A DNA stretch of 32,840 bases from a candidate division KSB1 bacterium (lineage in GTDB: Bacteria > Zhuqueibacterota > Zhuqueibacteria > Oleimicrobiales > Geothermoviventaceae): NCBI GenBank assembly GCA_034506315.1, contig JAPDPT010000039.1, positions 1 to 32,840 on the forward strand. The letters are read 5' to 3'. Below, piece after piece: positions 1 to 8,290 of this stretch. The position numbers were made by a program, and so were the translations under genes. Position 1 is the stretch's first letter; every line of letters begins with the position of its first letter. The notes beneath the pieces were generated by a model that searched no databases, was not told where the DNA came from, and was given only the letters and a program-made list of their open reading frames with translations.

Positions 1-114
1 CCCGATCTCGAGCTTCCAGTAGCCCGCCAGGTCCATCTCCCGTCGAAGGTCCTGGGCTGCTGTCGGCCAGGCCGCAAGGACGATTAGCCCCAGCACGAAG
101 CCGAGCTTCCTCAT
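1..114 (-). CDS. Secreted protein, 5' fragment only
   Basis: Only the first 38 codons lie in the window; the gene continues beyond base 1. The start has a clear GGAGG ribosome site six bases upstream. The N-terminus is a typical signal peptide (hydrophobic FVLGLIVLAAWPTAAQ) followed by a stretch reading DLAGYWKLEIG. That wording resembles the opening strand of galactose-binding-like (jelly-roll) domains found at the front of some glycosidases and sensor proteins, but too little is present to assign a function. It follows the TolC-family gene by 58 bases on the same strand, so the two probably share a transcript. Confidence 0.6.
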   Translation of the reverse strand, partial: MRKLGFVLGLIVLAAWPTAAQDLRREMDLAGYWKLEIG

Positions 115-172
115 CTTCGCCTCCACGATCACAGGGCAGACCGACTCCCGAGGATTGTCCTCCGCGTTCCCC

Positions 173-1672
173 CTATCGGAGAAAGAGGTCGGCAAGGCTC
201 TTGCCTTTCTCGTAGTCGAAATAGGTCTGAGTGGTTAGATCGAGGAAGGCCTTTCGATAGCCAAGGTAGGTTTCCAGATAGTTCAGTTCGGTTTCCAGCT
301 CGCGTCTTGCCGTCTGCAGGAGATCCTGCAAGGTGATTCGTCCCTGGACGTACTGTTCCAGACTCAGGCTGCGCAACTGTCGGGCGGTCTGGAGATGTTC
401 TGTAAGGGCCAGAATCCGGTCCCGATGCTCCCGAAGGTTGGCCACGGCATTGGCGATTTCGGATCGGATCTTGTGTTGGGCCTCCTCGATCGTGAGCTCC
501 ACTTGCTCGATCGCCAAGTTCCTGGCTTCGATCTGGTAGTTGCGCTGGCCCCAGTCCCAGATGGGAACGTAGGCGTTCACCGTAACCGAGTAGCTGCGGT
601 CCATTTCGTAAGCGAGGGCGCGGTAGGTGTCGTTTTCCTTTTCCAGCCCGTAGGTGACCTCCAGATTCAGGTGGAACGAATTCCACGACCGGGTATTCTG
701 GAGTTCGATCCATCGCTGCCGGCGCCGGAGCCTCAAGATTTGCAGCTCGGGATTGAGAGTGTAGCCCTTCTGCAGGGCGTCTTCCAAAGTGACCTCGAAC
801 GGAGTGATTTCCACCATCGGCGGGATGATCACGGAGTCGGCCTCGTCGATGCGGAGGTGGCGTTTCAGCTCCGCCGTGCCCAGGCGCAGGGAGCTCTGTT
901 CCTGCAACATCTTTTCCCGCAGATTGGCGATCTCGATCTGGACCTGCATTCTGTCCAGTTGGGACGAACCTGAGGATTCCGATCTTTGCTCCACCACGCT
1001 GCGAATGGTGTCGAGTACGGCCAGCTGGCGCCGGTAGACATCCACCCGATAAGCGTGGGAAAAGAGGTGGTAGTAGTTGTCGGCCAGATCCTCGAGCAGC
1101 CCCACGCGATCACGGATGTACTCTAGCTCTCTCTCCTGCAGATCAAGCTCCGCTTCTTCGATGGCGTTCTTCAGCCGGTTCGGGAGGAATAGGGGCTGTT
1201 CAAATTTCAGGAAGTACCGGTTGTAGTAGCTGATGTCCCGGTAGCCGTCCAACTGGAGGTACTTGTAGATACGGTAGTTCAAGGAAAGATAGCCGTCCGT
1301 GGGGTAGCCGAAAAGGATTACGGGCTGCCGGACCGACAGTTGCAGTTCCCATGTCTGGTTGTTTTGTCGAACCAGCTCGTCCTTTAGGAGCGTGGAGTTC
1401 CACTTGTATTCGCCGAGGGACCGAAAATTCGGCGCCTGAATGTTCATGAAGACTTTCGACTTCAGCCCGGCGCGCTCGGCCTGCAGCCAGGCTCGTCGCC
1501 GCCGCACCTCGAGTTCCAGCTGCTTGATGCGGTAGCTTCTGGCCATGCCGATTCCCACGGCGGTATCGAGCGTGAGGACGATGATATTCCCCCGTTCCTG
1601 GGCGATGGATCCTTCGCCCAGGACCCAGAGGGAAAGGGTTGCCCACAAGAGAAGCCGTGCAGCCTGCTTCAT
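173..1672 (-). CDS. TolC-family outer membrane efflux protein
   Basis: A 499-residue protein with a signal peptide (MKQAARLLLWATLSLWVLG) and then the long alpha-helical, charge-rich, coiled-coil segments of the outer membrane efflux family. There are two halves: one around residues 30-260 and one around 300-480, the second with the conserved layout 'NPELQILRLR ... VPIWDWGQRN ... RSEIANAVANLREHRDRI'. The family forms trimeric channels that carry drugs, proteins or polysaccharide precursors from an inner-membrane pump across the periplasm and outer membrane. The chosen ATG has a GGAGGCGGG ribosome site; an in-frame ATG 18 codons earlier would put a charged stretch before the signal peptide. No pump or adaptor gene is adjacent, so the substrate is unknown. 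Confidence 0.85.
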   Translation of the reverse strand: MKQAARLLLWATLSLWVLGEGSIAQERGNIIVLTLDTAVGIGMARSYRIKQLELEVRRRRAWLQAERAGLKSKVFMNIQAPNFRSLGEYKWNSTLLKDELVRQNNQTWELQLSVRQPVILFGYPTDGYLSLNYRIYKYLQLDGYRDISYYNRYFLKFEQPLFLPNRLKNAIEEAELDLQERELEYIRDRVGLLEDLADNYYHLFSHAYRVDVYRRQLAVLDTIRSVVEQRSESSGSSQLDRMQVQIEIANLREKMLQEQSSLRLGTAELKRHLRIDEADSVIIPPMVEITPFEVTLEDALQKGYTLNPELQILRLRRRQRWIELQNTRSWNSFHLNLEVTYGLEKENDTYRALAYEMDRSYSVTVNAYVPIWDWGQRNYQIEARNLAIEQVELTIEEAQHKIRSEIANAVANLREHRDRILALTEHLQTARQLRSLSLEQYVQGRITLQDLLQTARRELETELNYLETYLGYRKAFLDLTTQTYFDYEKGKSLADLFLR

Positions 1673-1753
1673 CTTCCCGCCTCCGCCTTTTTCGGGTCTC
1701 ATTCCGCCCGTTGGATATGGTGCCAACCATGCGGGCCCCGATCCAACGGTCGA

Positions 1754-1781
1754 AAGATAGAAGACCCGGCGTCACCGTCAT
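1754..1781 (-). promoter_or_regulatory. Putative sigma70-type promoter for the TolC-family gene
   Basis: Read on the minus strand there is a -35-like ATGACG (1776-1781), a 16-base spacer and a -10-like TATCTT (1754-1759), about 80 bases upstream of the TolC start. The -10 hexamer matches three other candidate promoters in this window. This is a prediction by eye only. Confidence 0.4.
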
Positions 1782-2053
1782 CACGAAAGGGTGTAGGATT
1801 GTCACACCCTGTCACTGAGGCAGGCGCGCGGTCTGGGGAAAGCGTTGCCCCTGTTTTGCAGGCGGTGGCGCCTCCTTGGGGCGAGGCGACTGTCTGAAGA
1901 CGAGAGGCCGGACCCTCGGAGCCAGGATGCCCGCTGTTCGGATTGCCCACGGCTCGGCGGTGCCAAGGAGAGATCCCTTGCCACGCTGATCCTTTGGTGC
2001 CCCGCAGGTTCGGGGAGGCCGCTGCGGGCCTGGTGGGGGCTCGATCGCTCTCG

Positions 2054-2069
2054 GGCCCCTTTAGGGGCC
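2054..2069 (-). terminator. Hairpin after the response-regulator gene, possible terminator
   Basis: A perfect seven-pair stem (GGCCCCT / AGGGGCC) with a two-base loop lies 15 bases past the response-regulator stop. No T-run follows on the minus strand, so intrinsic termination is uncertain. The rest of 1782-2084 holds no gene that I can support. Confidence 0.35.
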
Positions 2070-2084
2070 AATGGGCTTGCGGCC

Positions 2085-2768
2085 CTAAGGGACGAACCGG
2101 TAGCCGATGCCGTGCACGGTAAGGATGTGCCTCGGCCGCGCTGGGTCCTCCTCGATGTGCTTCCGGAGTCGGAGGATAAAGTTGTCCACCGTCCGGGAGA
2201 TGGGGTAATGCTGATAGCCCCATACCTCGTTCAGCAGCTCCTCTCGTGAGACGGACCGATTGGGTCGCTCCACCAGGTAGCGCAGGAGCTCGAGCTCCCG
2301 GATGGTCATGGGCACCTCGTTGCCTTCGATGTCCCAGGCCCGGCACTTTTCGAAGTCGACCTGGAGGCGCCCGACCCTCACCACGGGGGATCCCATTCCC
2401 GAGAGGGAGGAGCGCCGCAGCACGGCGTGGGCGCGGGCCAGGAGTTCTCGCACGCTGAACGGCTTGGTAATATAGTCGTCGGCCCCCAGCTCTAATCCGA
2501 GGACCTTGTCGATCTCCTGACCCCTCGCGGTAAGCATGATGATGGGTGTCTGTGTGCCCTTCTGGCGGAGTTCACGGCAGACGTCGAATCCCGATTTTCT
2601 GGGGAGCATGACATCGAGGATGATGAGGTCAGGCCTTAGATCCTCCGCCATCTGCAGGGCTTCCTCCCCGTTTCGGGCAATGTGGACTTCATGCCCGTCG
2701 AACTCGAAGTTGTCTTTCAGGCCGGAAGCCATTTCAGGCTCATCCTCGACGATTAGGATGCGCGCCAT
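2085..2768 (-). CDS. OmpR/PhoB-family response regulator
   Basis: A 227-residue, full-length two-domain regulator. The receiver domain (about 1-120) has the acidic pair E8/D9, phospho-acceptor D52 in LIILDVMLP, T80, and K102 in DYITKPF. The winged-helix DNA-binding domain (about 130-227) ends in the usual TVHGIGYRFVP. The partner kinase gene lies immediately upstream and its 3' end overlaps this gene by 29 bases, which implies translational coupling and a dedicated pair. The TolC gene 400 bases downstream on the same strand is a plausible target, but it has its own promoter and no operator is recognisable. Confidence 0.93.
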   Translation of the reverse strand: MARILIVEDEPEMASGLKDNFEFDGHEVHIARNGEEALQMAEDLRPDLIILDVMLPRKSGFDVCRELRQKGTQTPIIMLTARGQEIDKVLGLELGADDYITKPFSVRELLARAHAVLRRSSLSGMGSPVVRVGRLQVDFEKCRAWDIEGNEVPMTIRELELLRYLVERPNRSVSREELLNEVWGYQHYPISRTVDNFILRLRKHIEEDPARPRHILTVHGIGYRFVP

Positions 2769-4338
2769 GGGTCCTCTCCTCTCGGATCAGCGGAAACAGG
2801 ATCGTGAATGTGCTTCCTTTGCCGGGGGTGCTTTGAACCTCGATCCGGCCGCGGTGGTCTTCCACAATGTGTTTCACGATGGCCAGGCCCAGTCCGCTGC
2901 CTTTCGTTTCCGGCACGAGGGACGAGCCAACCCGGTAGAACTTCTCGAAGATGCGCTCCTTTTCGGCGGGCGGGATGCCGATGCCTCGATCGGCAACGGA
3001 TACGAAGGCGTGCCCGTCGCTAACCCCCGTCACGATGCCCACCCACCGTTCGCTGGTGCTGAACTTGCAGGCGTTGTCCAGAAGGTTGACAAGGGCCTGA
3101 ACCAGTGCCGACGGATCGCCCTGAATAAGGGGTAGTACCTCGGCCATCCGAAGATCCAGCTGGAATCCCTGGCGCTCCAGATGATGCCGGAACATCTCCA
3201 CAGTCTCCCGGACCACATCGTTGAGGCAGACCGGCTGGAAGTGGTACTGCTTGCGTCCTGCCTCCAGACGCGCGAAGTCCAGGATGTTGTTGATCAGCTG
3301 GGTGAGTCGAGCGGACTCGCTCACGATTGTGCGATAGTAGTGCTGCCGCTTCTCCTCTCCCCGAATCCGGCCCATTTCGAGCATCTCGGCGTACATCCGG
3401 ATCAAGGACAGGGGGGTTCTGAGCTCATGGGACACGTTTGCCACGAAATCGGTCTTCATCTGGGCCAGGCGTTTCTCCTGCCAGACGTTGCGTAAGAGGA
3501 AGCCCGTTCCCAACAGGATCAGCGCGTTGAGAATCACAAGATAGGTGAGGTTTCTGCGTGTTGAGTTCCTGGCCATTTCCTCGAGGGTGGTTCCGCGCAG
3601 CTTGACCCGCACCTCAACTTCGGGGAGGATCCACAGACTCTCGGCATGTTCGAACCGGGTGTCTTCGAGTTCCTCAGTCTCGAAAAGAAGGCGCCCCGTA
3701 CGCGCGTTGCGGACAGAGAACAGGAAGTCGCCGGACGCGATCGAGTTGAGCTTGCGGGCAACTACCTCGTTCGCAAAGTGCCACTGATCCAGAAGAACGG
3801 CCGCAAGCACGATGTCCTGCCCACCCCGGATGACGGGAGAGACCAGCCACGTGGAATGGGTGAGCGAGTCGCCCGCGGAAAAGACAACCGGTCGCCCGTA
3901 GCCCCTACGGGCTTTCTGGAGCGAAGTAGCGATCTCGGCACGCCGGGAGCGGAGGCCTGCCATCAGGGCCGAGCCCAGGGCTGCGGATTGCGGATCGCGC
4001 CCCGCCTGGACCAATAGGTGGCCCACGGAGTCGCACACAATCACGGCCAGAAGAGCCGGCCGCTCTTGGAGCCATCTTTTCAGCCAGGATGAATCGGCTC
4101 CAGCCGAGGTCTCCAGCGCGTTCAGGCGGGATCCAAGATCAGTGAGCCAGGAATTGTAGACGTCCCAGGAATGCTGGTTGATGGAGAAGAGAATGCTCTG
4201 GAGTTCGCGCCGGTAGATGGAACGCAGCAGCGCCTCGTTGCGGTTGGTCTGAGCGAATTGGAAGGCAGTGTACGCCCCCAACGGAACCACAAGTCCCAAA
4301 GCGATGGCCAGCGTGATCTTGGGGAGAGGCGTGCGCAC
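2740..4338 (-). CDS. Membrane-bound sensor histidine kinase
   Basis: A 532-residue class-I kinase started at GTG 4338, which sits 9 bases after a GGAGG; a longer in-frame reading has no ribosome site. TM1 spans about residues 7-29, then a roughly 235-residue extracytoplasmic sensor region, then TM2 at about 265-283. The HisKA domain carries the phospho-acceptor H304 in NVSHELRTPLS. The ATPase domain has the N-box (LLDNACKFS, about 419-427), G1 (DRGIGIP, about 450) and G2 (GSGLGLA, about 480). The stimulus is unknown, since the sensor region shows no domain I recognise. The gene overlaps the response regulator that follows it. It is transcribed away from a second two-component system across 4339-4625. 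Confidence 0.92.
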   Translation of the reverse strand: MRTPLPKITLAIALGLVVPLGAYTAFQFAQTNRNEALLRSIYRRELQSILFSINQHSWDVYNSWLTDLGSRLNALETSAGADSSWLKRWLQERPALLAVIVCDSVGHLLVQAGRDPQSAALGSALMAGLRSRRAEIATSLQKARRGYGRPVVFSAGDSLTHSTWLVSPVIRGGQDIVLAAVLLDQWHFANEVVARKLNSIASGDFLFSVRNARTGRLLFETEELEDTRFEHAESLWILPEVEVRVKLRGTTLEEMARNSTRRNLTYLVILNALILLGTGFLLRNVWQEKRLAQMKTDFVANVSHELRTPLSLIRMYAEMLEMGRIRGEEKRQHYYRTIVSESARLTQLINNILDFARLEAGRKQYHFQPVCLNDVVRETVEMFRHHLERQGFQLDLRMAEVLPLIQGDPSALVQALVNLLDNACKFSTSERWVGIVTGVSDGHAFVSVADRGIGIPPAEKERIFEKFYRVGSSLVPETKGSGLGLAIVKHIVEDHRGRIEVQSTPGKGSTFTILFPLIREERTHGAHPNRRG

Positions 4339-4556
4339 TGCTTTGTTCCTCCGGCCAGACTCGCGCAAATATCCACAACTCGAGGATAGAATACAAGACT
4401 CGGCGCGGACAGCCTGCGGAACGGAATTTGACCAACCGCCTGCCTGATTTTCGGCCACGCCTGCCTGGCACGGCGCTGGACCGACTTGGGTGGGCCTGGC
4501 GACCCCTGGGCCGCCGATGGGAAAAACTTTCCCACACCCCCTTCCAGTCAGGCCCG
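4339..4556. other. Divergent intergenic region between two two-component systems
   Basis: Upstream DNA of both the minus-strand membrane kinase and the plus-strand soluble kinase. On the minus strand TATTCT/TATCCT-like hexamers lie near 4385-4395 and could form a -10 for the membrane kinase, but no convincing -35 accompanies them. I see no gene here. Confidence 0.4.
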
Positions 4557-4572
4557 TGGCACAGGGGTTGTA
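4557..4572 (+). promoter_or_regulatory. Sigma54-like (-24/-12) promoter
   Basis: TGGCAC-N5-TTGTA matches the sigma54 consensus TGGCAC-N5-TTGCW at the -24 element and in spacing; the -12 GC is GT. The predicted start point would be near 4582, giving a leader of about 45 bases to the ATG at 4626. It precedes a kinase/sigma54-activator pair, as expected for a self-regulated sigma54 operon. Confidence 0.55.
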
Positions 4573-4625
4573 AAGAGCCTTTAGCGCTCGAGCGACACAG
4601 GCTTCTACAAACGACGGTTAGATCC

Positions 4626-5624
4626 ATGACCGGAGAAACGGGTGTGATCGAGGTCAGTGGAGTCAAGGCCGCGAGCCGAACCCCCATGCCGCACTCCTAC
4701 AATCAGGCAGAGGTATCCCTGATCCTCCGCGCCCTGGAGACAGCGGAGTTCCCGTTCGCAGTGTTCGACGCACGGGAGAAGCTTGTCTTTACCACGGACG
4801 GCTACCGGAGGCGAATCTCCAAAGGCGAGGGCGTGCCTCCGGAACTCCGGTCCCCCTTTCAAGCCTCGGAGGTGGAGGCCACGGGCTATCGGCTCGAGTT
4901 GCGGGCCGTTGAGGGGTCCGAGGGAAAGAAGATCGGTACCGTGCTTACCCTCGTTCCTGCAGAGTTTCCCGAATTCCTCGAGGAATTGGCCTCCCATGTA
5001 GCCCACGAGATCCGGAATCCGCTCGGGACCATTGCCGGCTTTGCGACCCTCCTGGAGCGGGAATTTCCGGCTGGCGATCGCCGCGCGAAGTGGGTCCGCC
5101 GCATCGTCGATGCGGTCGCCCGGCTTGACCGAATGGTTGCCCAGCTCTACCTGTACGTGCACCCCGTGAGAAGCCATCCCCGTCCTCTCAACCTGTGCGA
5201 GTGCACCAAGGAAGCCTTTTCGTTCGCCGAGATCAAGTTCGCGGCGCACGAGGCCCATGTGACCTTCCGGTACGAGTTGCCCGACCCACCGGTGTACGCG
5301 CTGGTCGATCCGCAGTGGTGGCAGGAAGTGGTGATGATCCTCTGCTCGAACGCGGTGGAGGCCATGCGAAACGGGGGAGAGGTGATCGTCCGAATCGAGG
5401 AAGACGGAGGGTCGGCTCGCGTGGTGATCGCGGATAGCGGCACGGGGATTCCCGAAGAGATGCGGAATCGGCTCTTCTGGCCCTTCTTCTCTTCAAAGCC
5501 CGATGGCACGGGACTTGGCCTGGCCGTGGCCCGTAAGCTCCTCCACTCCATGGGCGCGTCGATCGAGCTCAGCGGTGCCCAGGGTTCAGGCACGACGGTG
5601 ACGATCACATTTGCCGCGGTGTAG
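4626..5624 (+). CDS. Soluble NtrB/FlrB-like histidine kinase
   Basis: A 332-residue kinase without membrane segments. An N-terminal PAS-like segment (about 25-105, with FAVFDAREKLVFTTDGYRRR) precedes HisKA with H127 in VAHEIRNPLGTIAGFATLL. The ATPase domain has the N-box ILCSNAVEAM (N242), G1 DSGTGIP (about 270) and G2 GTGLGLA (about 294). The HEIRNPLG wording and soluble layout resemble NtrB and the flagellar kinases FlrB/FlgS. Its partner sigma54 activator starts 44 bases downstream, and the chemotaxis genes follow, which favours a flagellar role. The start is uncertain: ATG 4626 lies downstream of the sigma54-like element but has no strong ribosome site. An ATG at 4686 and a longer reading from 4428 are alternatives. 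Confidence 0.82.
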   Translation: MTGETGVIEVSGVKAASRTPMPHSYNQAEVSLILRALETAEFPFAVFDAREKLVFTTDGYRRRISKGEGVPPELRSPFQASEVEATGYRLELRAVEGSEGKKIGTVLTLVPAEFPEFLEELASHVAHEIRNPLGTIAGFATLLEREFPAGDRRAKWVRRIVDAVARLDRMVAQLYLYVHPVRSHPRPLNLCECTKEAFSFAEIKFAAHEAHVTFRYELPDPPVYALVDPQWWQEVVMILCSNAVEAMRNGGEVIVRIEEDGGSARVVIADSGTGIPEEMRNRLFWPFFSSKPDGTGLGLAVARKLLHSMGASIELSGAQGSGTTVTITFAAV

Positions 5625-5668
5625 CGACGCTCTTCGGACGGACGCAAAGGACGGAGGTAGTTCGAGCG

Positions 5669-7048
5669 ATGGGACGCCGGGTCTTGCTCATCGAGGACGA
5701 CGCAGGCGAACAGGAGCTGATCGCGGAAGTACTTTCGATCAAGGGGTACGAAGTGGACCGCGCTTCGTTGGGAAACGAGGGCCTGGCGCTCTTGGAAAAG
5801 AACTTCTACGACCTTGTGATCTGCGATGTGCGTCTTCCCGACCTGAGCGGCCTTGAAGTCCTCTCCCGGGTCAAAGAGAGGGATCGGGAGCTCGGGGTCA
5901 TCGTGATCACCGCCTACCCGAGCATCCCGAACGCGGTTCGGGCCATTCAATCGGGCGCCTACGACTACCTGCAGAAGCCCCTCAATGTGGACCATCTGGA
6001 GCACGTACTCCAGCGGTACTTCGACTACTACGAGCTGATTCGGGAGAACCGCCGCCTGCGCCAGGAGCTCAAGAAGGCCTACAGCTTCGACTCTCTGGTG
6101 GGCAAGAGCGCCGCGATGCGCGAAGTTTTCGAGAGGATCCAGCTTGTGGCCAACAGCAAAGCGACCGTCCTGATCACTGGGGAGAGCGGGACGGGTAAGG
6201 AGCTGGTGGCGCGAGCTATTCACTACAATAGCCCCCGCCGGAACCGTCCCTTCATCAAGACCAATTGTGCCGCTCTCCCGGAGGGGCTCATCGAGAGCGA
6301 GCTTTTCGGACACGAGAAGGGGGCGTTCACGGGTGCCTACCGCGCCCGAAAAGGCCGCTTCGAGCTGGCGGACGGAGGCACTCTCCTCCTCGACGAGATC
6401 AGCGAGATTGGGATCGGCCTGCAGGCCAAGTTGCTGCGCGTGCTTCAGGAAAAGGAGTTTGAGCGCGTGGGCACCGCCGAGACGGTGAAGGTGGACGTGC
6501 GCGTGATCGCCACGACCAATCGGGACCTCTTGGAGGAGGTGCGGGCCGGCCGCTTCCGGGAGGACCTCTACTATCGGCTGAATGTGGTGCCCATTCACTT
6601 GCCGCCCCTGCGCGAGAGGAAGGAGGATATCCCTCTTCTGGTCCAGCACTTCATTCGCAAGTACGCAGAAGAGAATGGCAAGCATGTGGAGGGCATCAGC
6701 GAGCAGGCCCTCGAACTGATGATGCGGTATCACTGGCCTGGCAATGTGCGAGAGCTGGAAAACGCCATCGAGCAAGCGGTTGTGCTGACCACAAAGCCGG
6801 TTCTCGAGGCTCGCCTCTTTAGTTTCATCGACACTCTGACTCGAAACGGCGACGCCTTTGGGCGGGGGCTCGATCTTTCCCGCATGACCCTTCGGGAGCT
6901 GGAAAAGGTGGCGATCCTCAAGGCCTTGCAGGAGACCGGCGGGAACCGAACCCACGCCGCGCGTCGGCTCGGGATCAGCGTCCGCACGCTCCGCAACAAG
7001 CTTCGCGAGTACCGCTACCAAGACGAAGGAGCCTTCGAGGCCGCGTGA
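5669..7048 (+). CDS. NtrC/FlrC-family sigma54-dependent response regulator
   Basis: A 459-residue, three-domain activator. The receiver has D53 in VICDVRLPDLSG and K108 in YLQKPL. The AAA+ domain carries Walker A GESGTGKE (171-178), the sigma54-contact loop GAFTGA (218-223, intact) and Walker B GGTLLLDEI. The C-terminal FIS-type helix-turn-helix (about 427-448) contains HAARRLGISVRTLRNKL. All the motifs needed to open sigma54 promoters are present. GGAGGT lies nine bases before the ATG. It is co-transcribed with the kinase and ended by a strong terminator. NtrC, ZraR, AtoC and FlrC share this architecture; position next to a sigma28-driven chemotaxis cluster makes a flagellar regulator (FlrC/FlgR type) most likely, by inference. 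Confidence 0.92.
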   Translation: MGRRVLLIEDDAGEQELIAEVLSIKGYEVDRASLGNEGLALLEKNFYDLVICDVRLPDLSGLEVLSRVKERDRELGVIVITAYPSIPNAVRAIQSGAYDYLQKPLNVDHLEHVLQRYFDYYELIRENRRLRQELKKAYSFDSLVGKSAAMREVFERIQLVANSKATVLITGESGTGKELVARAIHYNSPRRNRPFIKTNCAALPEGLIESELFGHEKGAFTGAYRARKGRFELADGGTLLLDEISEIGIGLQAKLLRVLQEKEFERVGTAETVKVDVRVIATTNRDLLEEVRAGRFREDLYYRLNVVPIHLPPLRERKEDIPLLVQHFIRKYAEENGKHVEGISEQALELMMRYHWPGNVRELENAIEQAVVLTTKPVLEARLFSFIDTLTRNGDAFGRGLDLSRMTLRELEKVAILKALQETGGNRTHAARRLGISVRTLRNKLREYRYQDEGAFEAA

Positions 7049-7087
7049 GGGGCCGTTTCCGACGGTTGGAGATTCGCGCGGCCGAGG

Positions 7088-7120
7088 ACGCCGCCCAGGA
7101 AGGGCGGCGTTTTCTTTTCC
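7088..7120 (+). terminator. Rho-independent terminator
   Basis: A nine-pair GC-rich stem (ACGCCGCCC / GGGCGGCGT) with a five-base loop is followed directly by TTTCTTTTCC. It lies 40 bases after the sigma54-activator stop and separates it from the chemotaxis cluster. Confidence 0.9.
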
Positions 7121-7176
7121 CATCCCCACGGATCGGCCCAGACCTTCGCAAAACCGGGGCCTACCACAACACTTGC

Positions 7177-7203
7177 TAAGGCTTCTGACCGCTGATCCGA
7201 TAA
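7177..7203 (+). promoter_or_regulatory. Sigma28 (FliA)-like promoter of the chemotaxis cluster
   Basis: TAAGGCTT (7177-7184), exactly 11 bases, then TCCGATAA (7196-7203). The sigma28 consensus is TAAAGTTT-N11-GCCGATAA: 6 of 8 and 7 of 8 positions agree with ideal spacing. It lies about 75 bases upstream of cheW and just after a terminator, which is where a promoter is needed. Confidence 0.7.
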
Positions 7204-7278
7204 TTCAATCGACAAGCACAGCTGTGTGCGCAGGACTACCATCGTCTCGGTGAGAGAACAACCGGGGTAAGGCCAGAG

Positions 7279-7746
7279 ATGGCAGAGGAACTCCTGCAGC
7301 TGACCGTGTTTACTGTGGGGGACGAGGAGTACGGCGTCGACATTTTGCGCGTCCGAGCGATCGAACGCCTTTCGGAGATCACGAAGGTACCGCACGCTCC
7401 GCCTTACGTGGACGGGGTGATCAACCTGCGGGGGAAAATCATTCCGGTGGTTGACCTGCGGAAGCGAATGGGTCTGGAACCACGGCCCCTGGATAAATCG
7501 GCAAAGATCGTTGTGGTGGAGTGCGGCGACGAAACCGTAGGCTTGCGAGTCGATGGGGTAAGGGAAGTCCTCCGGGTCCCCAGCTCGCAGACCGAACCTC
7601 CGCCGGACTTGGCCACCCAAGACGTGGACTACATCGAGCGGCTTGCAAAGCTGGACGGGCGTCTGATTCTGGTCCTAAACGTGGAGCGCATCCTTGACGC
7701 AGGGGGAAGCGGTGCATTTCAGGCCGCAGCCAAGCCGGTAGCCTGA
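7279..7746 (+). CDS. cheW: Chemotaxis coupling protein CheW
   Basis: A 155-residue single-domain adaptor, the usual CheW size. CheW links receptors to the kinase CheA in the signalling array. Typical family text is present: LQLTVFTVGDEEYGVDILRVRAI at the N-terminus (residues 6-28), then VPHAPPYVDGVINLRGKIIP, where the NLRG turn is the family hallmark, then VDLRKRMGL and a C-terminal LDGRLILVLNVERIL. It is the first gene behind the sigma28-like promoter. A GGGTAAGG-type ribosome site precedes the ATG. No receptor gene is in the window, so its partners must be elsewhere. Confidence 0.95.
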   Translation: MAEELLQLTVFTVGDEEYGVDILRVRAIERLSEITKVPHAPPYVDGVINLRGKIIPVVDLRKRMGLEPRPLDKSAKIVVVECGDETVGLRVDGVREVLRVPSSQTEPPPDLATQDVDYIERLAKLDGRLILVLNVERILDAGGSGAFQAAAKPVA

Positions 7747-7909
7747 TCCCTCCTCTCGGGCCGCACCGGACATTGGCTCAACGCACGCGGTAGCTCCGAA
7801 CGGAGGGATAAGACCAGCGGGAACTCGGTGCGGTCGTGAAGATGAGGCAGGTCCGGCTGCTTCAGGAGATTGTGGACGACAAGTCAGTCAAGCCACAGGG
7901 AGGAAGGCG

Positions 7910-8287
7910 ATGCGCTTCCTTGCAGTGGACGATTCCCCCACCATGCTCCGCATCATCGTGAACACCCTCCAGCGCCTCGGCTATCAGGAGGTGGAGGGCG
8001 CAAGCGACGGGGTCGAAGCGCTCGAGAAACTACGCCGCGCGCATTTCGACCTGGTGATCACCGACTGGAACATGCCCCGGATGACCGGGCTGGAGCTGTT
8101 GCAGGAGATGCGTCGCGATCCCAACCTCAAGGGGATCCCGGTGCTCATGGTCACCACACGCAGCGTCAAAGAGGACATCGTCCAGGCCGTGAAGCTCGGC
8201 GCGTGCAGCTACGTGGTGAAACCCTTCACGCCCCAGATCCTCAAGGAGAAGATCGACCAGGCACTCGGAGTAGAGGCAGGGAGGTAG
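7910..8287 (+). CDS. cheY: Chemotaxis response regulator CheY
   Basis: A 125-residue stand-alone receiver domain. It has D7/D8 in LAVDDSPTML, phospho-acceptor D52 in VITDWNMPRMTGLELL (the TDWNMP wording is typical of CheY), T81/T82 in MVTTRS, and K104 in YVVKPFTP. Phospho-CheY carries the signal from CheA to the motor switch. A strong ribosome site (AGGGAGGAAGG) precedes the ATG. The 163-base gap after cheW has no terminator that I can see, so co-transcription is likely. The cheZ gene follows after 3 bases, which pairs the regulator with its phosphatase. Confidence 0.93.
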   Translation: MRFLAVDDSPTMLRIIVNTLQRLGYQEVEGASDGVEALEKLRRAHFDLVITDWNMPRMTGLELLQEMRRDPNLKGIPVLMVTTRSVKEDIVQAVKLGACSYVVKPFTPQILKEKIDQALGVEAGR

Positions 8288-8290
8288 ATC

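Noticed and set aside
5147..7129. Minus-strand open frame of 660 codons opposite the sigma54 activator
   Set aside because: It mirrors a well-conserved gene, has no recognisable domain and arises from GC-rich codon use.
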